Below, in pieces: positions 1 to 5,038 of a DNA stretch of 5,038 nucleotides. The stretch's first letter is position 1; each line of letters opens with the position of its first letter. The notes under the pieces are model-generated. The model was not told the origin of the DNA and ran no database searches. It saw only the letters and a program-made list of their open reading frames with translations. The translations under genes were made by a program, and so were the position numbers. The DNA is from an uncultured Atopobiaceae bacterium (GTDB lineage: Bacteria; Actinomycetota; Coriobacteriia; Coriobacteriales; Atopobiaceae), in assembly GCA_944321005.1 (NCBI GenBank), contig CALUJT010000166.1, positions 1 to 5,038 of the forward strand, written 5' to 3'.

Positions 1-740
1 AGAACATGGCCATCGCCCAGAAGCTGGGCGCTGACATCGTGATGCAGCTCGACCAGTGCGTGGGCTACCCCGCGCCCCGGAAGAAGGTCGAGCGCTCCGT
101 TGAGCTCTCGAGCTACTGGGCCGAGCGCTGCTATGCCGCCCACACCCGCCCCGACCAGGCACTCTTTGGCATCGTCCAGGGTGGCATGCACCTCGACCTG
201 CGCCTGAGGTCGCTGCGTCACCTCGAGGAGATCGGCGACTTCCCCGGCTACGGCATCGGCGGGTACTCGGTGGGGGAGGACCACGAGACCATGTTCGAGA
301 CTCTCGCGCCGCTGGCCTCGGAGCACATGCCCCGGAACAAGCCCCGCTACCTCATGGGCGTGGGCAACCCCACCACGCTGGTGCGCGCCGTCGGCTGCGG
401 CGTGGACATGTTCGACTGCGTCCTGCCCACGCGCACGGCTCGCACGGGCTCGGCCTTCTCCAGCGAGGGGCGCCTCAACTTCCGCCACGCCCGCTTCGCG
501 CACGACCCGCGACCCATAGACGAGTCCTGCACCTGCCCCGCCTGCCGGGCCGGCTTCTCGCGCGCGTACCTCCACCACCTCGTGCGCCAGAAGGAGATGC
601 TCGCCGGCATCCTCATCTCCCAGCACAACATCCACTTCCTGCTGGACCTCATGCGCCGCGCCCGCGAGGCCGTGATCGCCGGCACGTACGGGGCCTTCCT
701 CGAGCGGTGGCTGGCGTCTCCCGCCGCGCGCGACTGGTAG
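1..740 (+). CDS. tgt: Queuine/preQ1 tRNA-ribosyltransferase (tRNA-guanine transglycosylase), 5'-truncated by the window edge
   Basis: The enzyme exchanges guanine at position 34 of tRNAs with GUN anticodons for preQ1 or queuine, in the cytoplasm. The reading frame enters from the left edge, with a Glu-Asn before the ATG at 6, so that ATG is internal. Numbering from it (244 residues), I see FGIVQGG (54-60), GIGGYSVGE (83-91), YLMGVG (115-120) and DMFDCVLPTRTAR (134-146). Asp137 in FDC is the expected nucleophile, equivalent to Asp264 in E. coli and Asp280 in Zymomonas mobilis. Cys175, Cys177, Cys180 and His207 form the zinc site; the Asp-to-first-Cys distance of 38 equals that of E. coli. About 127 N-terminal residues, including the general-base Asp, lie outside the window. 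The C-terminus looks complete and ends in TAG. Oddities: LDQC replaces the usual FDEC, and GGY replaces GGL in the substrate pocket. Family assignment is near certain; natural substrate (preQ1 or queuine) is not determined. Confidence 0.97.
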   Translation, partial: NMAIAQKLGADIVMQLDQCVGYPAPRKKVERSVELSSYWAERCYAAHTRPDQALFGIVQGGMHLDLRLRSLRHLEEIGDFPGYGIGGYSVGEDHETMFETLAPLASEHMPRNKPRYLMGVGNPTTLVRAVGCGVDMFDCVLPTRTARTGSAFSSEGRLNFRHARFAHDPRPIDESCTCPACRAGFSRAYLHHLVRQKEMLAGILISQHNIHFLLDLMRRAREAVIAGTYGAFLERWLASPAARDW

Positions 741-772
741 CGCCGGACGCGCGTGCCCTCCTTCCGTTGCGC

Positions 773-778
773 TATCAT
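773..778 (+). promoter_or_regulatory. Possible -10 element (TATCAT) upstream of secD
   Basis: TATCAT differs from the TATAAT consensus at one position and sits in the most AT-rich part of the spacer, 50 bases before the secD ATG. It would give a start near 785 and a leader of about 45 nt. No convincing -35 lies 16-18 bases upstream (the bases there are GC-rich), and there is no TG directly preceding for an extended -10. A perfect TTGACA occurs at 787-792 but lacks a suitable downstream -10. The call is weak. Confidence 0.3.
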
Positions 779-816
779 TGTTCGGATTGACAGTGGGGCC
801 CCTGGCCCGAGCAACC

Positions 817-823
817 GAAGAGG
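817..823 (+). promoter_or_regulatory. Ribosome binding site of secD
   Basis: GAAGAGG lies five bases before the ATG at 829 and resembles the Shine-Dalgarno consensus. It decides the start: the in-frame TTG at 778 would add 17 residues but has no purine-rich site ahead of it, and it overlaps the possible -10 element. Confidence 0.7.
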
Positions 824-828
824 CACAG

Positions 829-2292
829 ATGGCAGACAACAAGACCCAGGCCCGCACGGACGGGCCCGACAAGGACGAGAAGGCCGAGAGGAACGAGAGG
901 GCCACCGGCGTGAGCCGCTGGAAGAAGGAGGAGGGCGGCGGCAAGAGGCGCCGTCGCACCCGCTCGAGGAGGGGCCTGCCCAAGGGCGCGGGCACCCAGA
1001 TCTTCGCCCTCGTGGTGGCGCTCGCCCTCGTGGCGTGCGCCGTGGCAGCGGCGTGGCCGCCCGCCGAGCGCCTGGGCTGGGGCACGGACTTCGCCGGCGG
1101 CACCTCCTACACCTACGTGGCCGACTCCGACGCCGACCTCTCCTCCGCGGCCGGCACCGTCCGCTCGCGCCTCGAGCGCATGGGCGTGGCCGGCGCCTCC
1201 GTCACCGCCGGGGACGGCACGCTCACCGTGAAGCTCCCCGCATCCCACGACGATGCCAGTGCGGTGGAGGAGGCGACCGGGGTCGGGACCCTCGAGCTCG
1301 TGCGCCTCGACGCCGTGTCGGACGCCGACGCGATCGCCCGCATCCAGAGCGGCTCCACGGACGTGAGGCTCGAGGAGGGCACCTACGAGCCCTTCATCGA
1401 GAGCTCGCAGATAACGTCCGCCGCCGCCCTCCCCACCTCCTCCACGAGTGCGAGCTACGGCCTCTCGCTCTCCTTCGACTCCGAGGGCGCGGCCACCTTC
1501 GAGGAGGTCACCGCCGAGCTCGCTCCCGTCTACGGGCAGATCCTCATCGTCTCCGACGGCACCGTCGTCGCCGCGCCGCAGGTGAGCCAGGCCATCCCCG
1601 GGGGCCAGGTGAGCGTCTCCGCCGGCCTCACGCAGCAGGAGGCCGCCGGCATCGCCGCGGCCGTGGAGACGGGGGCCCTGCCCTGTGCGCTCACGCAGCA
1701 GTCCTCCGAGGCCGTCGCCCCCGTCGTGGACTCCGCGCAGTTCCTCCAGGCCGTCGTCGTGGCCGGGGTGGTGGTGCTCGCCCTGCTCGTGGCCCTTCTC
1801 GTCTGGATGCGCCTGCTCGGCCTCGTTGCCTGGGCGGGCCTCGCGGCGCTGTGCTTCTTCGAGGTGGGTGGGCTCGCCCTCCTCTCCGGCGAGGGCGTCT
1901 TCGTGCCCTCCGTCACCTCGTATCTCGCCGCCGCCGTGGCCGCCCTCGTGGTCTTCGCGGCCTGCCTGTACTACCTCGCCGGCGTGCGCTCCCGCATGCG
2001 CGCGGGCACCAGCGCCCGCGATGCCGTGCGCGTCACGCTGCGCGCTCAGGCGCGCGAGCTCGCCGTCGTGGCCTCGGTGCTCGCCGTGGGCGGGACGCTC
2101 CTCTACTTCTTCTATTCGTTCGGGGGCTACCCCACGTTCTCCTCGGGCCTGTGCCTGCCGGTGGCCGTGGTCTCCGGCGCGCTCTCCGTCCTTCTGGTGA
2201 CGGTCCCGCTCGTGCGCCTGGCGGCCCTCGGCCCCATGCGCTCCCACCCCGGCGCCTGGGGCGTCTCTCGCAGCGACGCGGACGAGCGGTAG
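829..2292 (+). CDS. secD: SecD-like protein translocase subunit with eroded membrane motifs
   Basis: SecD works with SecF in the membrane to finish Sec-dependent export using the proton gradient. This 487-residue protein has a charged, Arg/Lys-rich cytoplasmic N-terminus (1-56), a first membrane helix (about 57-76) and the post-helix motif GTDFAGGTSYTY (85-96), whose DFxGGT form resembles SecF more than the usual SecD version. A SecD-type P1 periplasmic region (about 97-290) follows, with TLELVRLD (154-161), FDSEGAATF (216-224), SDGTVVAAPQV (242-252) and GALP (282-285). Five more helices lie near 304-326, 330-352, 360-383, 409-430 and 438-466. In helix 4 the canonical GMAVDAN aligns without gaps, anchored on RxRAG (389-393), to LVVFAAC (373-379), so the conserved Asp and Asn become Ala377 and Cys379. 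The DANxTT signature before helix 5 is also unrecognisable. Neither yajC nor secF is adjacent. The start is ATG 829 with a good ribosome site. SecD family membership is secure; proton-driven activity is doubtful. Confidence 0.87.
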   Translation: MADNKTQARTDGPDKDEKAERNERATGVSRWKKEEGGGKRRRRTRSRRGLPKGAGTQIFALVVALALVACAVAAAWPPAERLGWGTDFAGGTSYTYVADSDADLSSAAGTVRSRLERMGVAGASVTAGDGTLTVKLPASHDDASAVEEATGVGTLELVRLDAVSDADAIARIQSGSTDVRLEEGTYEPFIESSQITSAAALPTSSTSASYGLSLSFDSEGAATFEEVTAELAPVYGQILIVSDGTVVAAPQVSQAIPGGQVSVSAGLTQQEAAGIAAAVETGALPCALTQQSSEAVAPVVDSAQFLQAVVVAGVVVLALLVALLVWMRLLGLVAWAGLAALCFFEVGGLALLSGEGVFVPSVTSYLAAAVAALVVFAACLYYLAGVRSRMRAGTSARDAVRVTLRAQARELAVVASVLAVGGTLLYFFYSFGGYPTFSSGLCLPVAVVSGALSVLLVTVPLVRLAALGPMRSHPGAWGVSRSDADER

Positions 2293-2295
2293 ATG
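2290..2295 (+). promoter_or_regulatory. Abutting stop-start junction (TAG-ATG) between secD and recJ-recQ
   Basis: The secD stop TAG is followed with no gap by the ATG of the next gene, and both genes use the same reading frame. The 20 bases upstream offer only a weak purine stretch (GACGAGCGG, 2281-2289) instead of a clear Shine-Dalgarno site. This suggests co-transcription and translation of recJ-recQ by re-initiation of ribosomes finishing secD. The coupling is inferred; the geometry is directly visible. Confidence 0.6.
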
Positions 2296-5038
2296 CCCGG
2301 CCTTGCCGACAGCCGCCGCTGGAGCGTCCTCGCGGCGGACCCGGAGGCGGAGCGCTCCCTCGCCTCCGAGCTCGGGGTCTCGCCGCTCGTCGCGCGCGTC
2401 CTCGTGGCGCGCGGCCTGACGGGCGCCGAGGAGGCGCGTGAGTTCCTCTCCCCCTCGCTCGAGCGCGACTGGGAGGACCCCCTCTGCATCCCCGGCATGG
2501 GCGAGGTCGCGGACCGTCTTGGGCGCGCCCTCGACCGGGGCGAGAAGATCGCGGTCTTCGGGGACTTCGACGTCGACGGCATGACCTCGACCTGCCTGCT
2601 CACGCTCGCCCTGCGTCGCCTGGGCGGCAGCGTGTTCCCGTTCATCCCGCACCGCTTTGGCGAGGGGTACGGCCTCTCCCGCGAGGCTCTCGCCCGCGTG
2701 CGCGAGGCGTGCGACCCGGACCTGGTGGTCACCGTGGACAACGGCATCGCCGCCGCCAGGGAGGTCGAATGGCTCGTGGCCGAGGGCGTCGACGTGGCGG
2801 TGACCGACCATCACGAGCCCGCGGACCTCGTGCCCCGGGGCGTTCCCGTGACCGACCCCAAGCTCTCCGACACCTGTCCCTCGCGCGACCTCGCGGGGGC
2901 GGGCGTGGCGCTCAAGCTCGTGTGCGAGCTCGGGCGGCGGCGCGGGGAGCCGGACCTCTGGCTCGAGTTCCGCGACGTGGCCGCCCTGGGGACGCTCTCG
3001 GACATGATGCGTCTCTCGGGCGAGAACCGCGCCCTCGTCTCCGAGGGCATCGAGCTCATGCGCCGCGGCGGCCGCCCCGGGCTCTCCGCCCTCGCCGCCA
3101 CGGCGGGGCTCGACATCGCCGAGGCCACGGCGGACAGCCTGCCCTTCTCCATCATCCCGCGCCTCAACGCCGCCGGCAGGATGGGCTCCACGGACGCCGC
3201 GCTCGACCTTCTCCTCACGGACGACCCGGCGGAGGCGGTCGCGCTCGCCGGGAGGCTCGAGGCGGTGAACTCGGAGCGCCGCGAGACCGAGGCGGCGCTC
3301 GCCGAGGCCGCCCTCGCGGAGGCGGAGCGAACCTATCGCGGCGGGCGCGCCGTGGTCGTGGGGGGACGCGGCTGGCACGAGGGCGTGAAGGGCATCGTGG
3401 CCTCTCGCCTCGTGAGCCGCTACCACGTCCCCTCCATCGTCTTCTCCATCAACGAGGACGGCGTCGCCCGCGGCTCCGGCCGCTCGGTGGGCTCCGTCGA
3501 CCTCTTCCGTGCCGTGGAGCAGTGCTCGGACGTCCTCGTGCGCTTCGGCGGGCACGCCGGCGCGGTGGGCGTCACCTGCGAGGCCGCTCGCCTGGACGAG
3601 TTCCGCGCGCGCCTCGAGCGCGCCCTCGACGAGCTGCCCGCAGAGCAGTTCGAGGACACGGGCGAGGTCACGGCCGTGGTCTCCCTCTCCGAGCTCACAG
3701 TGGAGGGCATAGACGCCCTCGAGAGCCTCCAGCCCTTCGGCCAGGGGAACAAGAAGCCCCTCTTCGCCGTCACGGGCGTGAGCATGCGAAGCCGGGTGCG
3801 CGTGGGCGCGGACGGCTCGCACCTGCGCTTTTTCGCCACCGACGGCGCGGGCGCCGTCGCCGCGATCATGTTCCGCGCGCCGGACCCCGAGCGCGCGGTC
3901 TCCTGGGAGGGGGTCGTCGACCTCGTCTTCGAGGCCGTCAACGAGACCTGGCAGGGGAGGACCAAGCCAAAGCTCATGGTGAAGGACATCCTCTTCCGCG
4001 ACGTCGCGTCCCCCGCGGACCCCGAGGGGCCCTCCCTGGCGGACGAGCTCCTCTCCGGCGCCGGCGAGGGCGGCGAGCCCCTCTACGGCTCGGCGTCCCC
4101 CGGGCCCGGCCCCGCGCGCCGCGCCGAGCTCTCCCGCCTCTCCGGGGAGGAGCTCACGGACGCCCTGCGCCGCGCCCTCATTGGCGACGCGCCCCTCCTG
4201 CCCGCGCAGGCGGCGGCCCTCGAGCGCCTCGCCGCCGGCCGCTCCTGCCTCGCCGTCATGGCCACCGGGCGCGGCAAGTCGCTCGTCTTCCACCTGCACG
4301 CCGCCCGCGAGGCCATCGCCTGCGGCCGCGCCAGCGTGTTCGTGTACCCCCTGCGCGCCCTTGTCGCCGACCAGGCCTTCCACCTCTCGCAGGACCTCGC
4401 CCCCCTGGGCGTGACGGTCGAGGTCCTCACCGGCGAGACGCCGGGGCCGGAGCGCGAGCGGGTCTTCTCGGGCCTTGCGTCGGGGGAGGTCGACGTCGTG
4501 CTCACCACGCCCGAGTTCCTCTCCATCCACCGGGCGCGCTTCGCCGAGTCTCGCCGCGTGGGCTTTCTCGTGGTCGACGAGGCGCACCACGCCGGCGCCT
4601 CCAAGCCCGGTGACAGGGACGCCTACCTCGAGCTCCCCGCCATCCGCCGCGACCTGGGCGAGCCCGTGCGCCTCGCCGTTACCGCGACGGCCGAGACCGA
4701 GGTGGCGGCGCGCGTCTGCGACCTTCTCGCCATCGCGCGGAAGGACGTGGTCGTGGACGAGGCGACCCGCGGCAACCTCCGCGTGGACGACCTCCGCGAG
4801 CTGCGCGACCGCGACTCCGCCCTCGCCTCGATCATAGCCCGCGGCGAGAAGAGCGTGGTCTACGTCACGTCGCGCGACCAGGCGGTCTCGGTCGTGCGCA
4901 TGCTGCGCCACCGCGTGCCCGAGCTCGCGGCGCGCGTCGCCTTCTACCACGCCGGCCTCTCGCGCGAGGTCCGAGGCCGCGTCGAGCGCGCCTTCCGCGG
5001 GGACGAGCTCGCCTGCATCGTCTCCACGAGCGCCTTCG
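2293..5038 (+). CDS. recJ: RecJ single-strand 5'-3' exonuclease fused to a RecQ-type DNA helicase, 3' end outside window
   Basis: One uninterrupted frame of 915 visible codons. Residues 1-570 form a full-length RecJ: DFDVDG (91-96), VDNG (148-151), TDHH (171-174) and LGTLSD (232-237) supply the metal-binding Asp/His residues of the DHH domain. PRLNAAGRM (289-297), GWHEGVKGIVASRL (360-373), GRSVG (396-400) and GGHAGAVG (419-426) belong to the DHHA1 part, and PFGQGNKKPLF (481-491) to the OB-like domain. A Gly/Pro/acid-rich linker (571-618) follows. From about 620 comes an SF2 helicase: motif 0 Gln639, Walker A ATGRGKS (657-663), PLRAL (686-690), TTPEFL (738-743), DEAH (762-765), AVTATA (795-800), SVVYVTSR (854-861) and FYHAGLS (884-890). 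The sequence stops within motif V (STSAF), so motif VI and any zinc-binding, winged-helix or HRDC domains are unseen. The start fits RecJ: RW at 9-10 and no earlier start is possible because secD's in-frame stop precedes it. RecQ unwinding and RecJ degradation of the 5' strand are partner steps in RecF-pathway repair. The RecJ call is near certain; RecQ-type is likely, though its aromatic-rich loop is not conserved. Confidence 0.93.
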   Translation, partial: MPGLADSRRWSVLAADPEAERSLASELGVSPLVARVLVARGLTGAEEAREFLSPSLERDWEDPLCIPGMGEVADRLGRALDRGEKIAVFGDFDVDGMTSTCLLTLALRRLGGSVFPFIPHRFGEGYGLSREALARVREACDPDLVVTVDNGIAAAREVEWLVAEGVDVAVTDHHEPADLVPRGVPVTDPKLSDTCPSRDLAGAGVALKLVCELGRRRGEPDLWLEFRDVAALGTLSDMMRLSGENRALVSEGIELMRRGGRPGLSALAATAGLDIAEATADSLPFSIIPRLNAAGRMGSTDAALDLLLTDDPAEAVALAGRLEAVNSERRETEAALAEAALAEAERTYRGGRAVVVGGRGWHEGVKGIVASRLVSRYHVPSIVFSINEDGVARGSGRSVGSVDLFRAVEQCSDVLVRFGGHAGAVGVTCEAARLDEFRARLERALDELPAEQFEDTGEVTAVVSLSELTVEGIDALESLQPFGQGNKKPLFAVTGVSMRSRVRVGADGSHLRFFATDGAGAVAAIMFRAPDPERAVSWEGVVDLVFEAVNETWQGRTKPKLMVKDILFRDVASPADPEGPSLADELLSGAGEGGEPLYGSASPGPGPARRAELSRLSGEELTDALRRALIGDAPLLPAQAAALERLAAGRSCLAVMATGRGKSLVFHLHAAREAIACGRASVFVYPLRALVADQAFHLSQDLAPLGVTVEVLTGETPGPERERVFSGLASGEVDVVLTTPEFLSIHRARFAESRRVGFLVVDEAHHAGASKPGDRDAYLELPAIRRDLGEPVRLAVTATAETEVAARVCDLLAIARKDVVVDEATRGNLRVDDLRELRDRDSALASIIARGEKSVVYVTSRDQAVSVVRMLRHRVPELAARVAFYHAGLSREVRGRVERAFRGDELACIVSTSAF

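Larger units (their letters stand above)
741..828 (+). other. tgt-secD intergenic spacer
   Basis: This 88-bp gap is the only non-coding DNA in the window. It contains an AT-richer patch (about 771-792) that stands out against the GC-rich surroundings and may hold a promoter, a GGGGCCCC palindrome at 795-802, and the secD ribosome binding site. I see no hairpin followed by a T-run after tgt, so no intrinsic terminator, and transcription from tgt into secD is possible. No small gene or RNA is evident. Confidence 0.7.

Noticed and set aside
720..770. Intrinsic terminator after tgt
   Set aside because: The CGCGCG stretches at the end of tgt and just after it could pair weakly, but no U-tract follows.
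787..792. Perfect TTGACA -35 box in the spacer
   Set aside because: No AT-rich -10 lies 16-18 bases downstream; the region there is GC-rich and runs into the ribosome binding site.
795..802. GGGGCCCC palindrome before secD as operator or terminator
   Set aside because: It is only eight bases with no loop and no T-run, and flanking bases do not extend the symmetry. It is expected by chance in GC-rich DNA.
347..826. Minus-strand open frame of 159 codons over the end of tgt
   Set aside because: It is antisense to conserved Tgt zinc-site and active-site codons, with no domain or ribosome site.
1027..1038. Lipobox-like LVAC (residues 67-70) in SecD membrane helix 1
   Set aside because: The basic region ahead is about 56 residues, far longer than in lipoprotein signal peptides, and cleavage would remove the helix that SecD needs as an anchor.
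753..2441. A 562-codon + strand open frame overlapping secD
   Set aside because: The product is dominated by Arg, Gly, Pro and Ala, as expected for an out-of-frame reading of GC-rich DNA, and the correct frame encodes SecD motifs.
2709..4613. A 634-codon + strand open frame overlapping recJ-recQ
   Set aside because: It is Arg/Gly/Pro-rich out-of-frame translation; the RecJ and RecQ motifs are all in the other frame.
775..4950. A 1,391-codon open frame on the minus strand spanning secD and most of recJ-recQ
   Set aside because: It is exactly in register with the real + strand codons and is open only because TTA, CTA and TCA are unused. Its translation is low-complexity (Gly, Ala, Glu, His, Arg-rich) with no recognisable domain.

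Overview
The window is about 70% G+C by eye and almost wholly coding on the + strand. It holds three consecutive genes: the 3' part of tgt (tRNA-guanine transglycosylase), a complete but eroded secD-like gene, and the first 915 codons of a gene encoding RecJ exonuclease fused to a RecQ-type helicase. The last gene runs off the right edge. The only non-coding stretch is the 88 bp between tgt and secD. I see no tRNA, rRNA, CRISPR array, insertion sequence or repeat.

Organism: very high G+C, G/C-ending codons throughout, and tgt next to secD next to recJ suggest a high-GC actinobacterium. A member of the Coriobacteriia (Olsenella/Atopobium-like) is my best guess, because many other high-GC actinobacteria lack a classical RecJ. 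This is inference from composition and gene content, not a database match.

Layout: 1-740 is tgt, lacking roughly 127 N-terminal residues. 741-828 is a short spacer with a possible -10 element and a clear ribosome binding site. 829-2292 is secD. 2293-5038 is recJ-recQ, whose ATG directly follows the secD stop codon in the same reading frame. The order recalls the common bacterial neighbourhood tgt-yajC-secD-secF followed by recJ-apt-relA, but yajC and secF are absent here and recJ has gained a helicase.

Function: the genes do not form one pathway. Tgt modifies tRNA, SecD assists protein export, and RecJ-RecQ resects DNA ends. The two most notable points are the RecJ-RecQ fusion, which joins the two partner activities of RecF-pathway end resection in one polypeptide, and the SecD homologue, which keeps the SecD periplasmic domain but has lost the Asp-Ala-Asn proton-relay motif in its fourth membrane helix.
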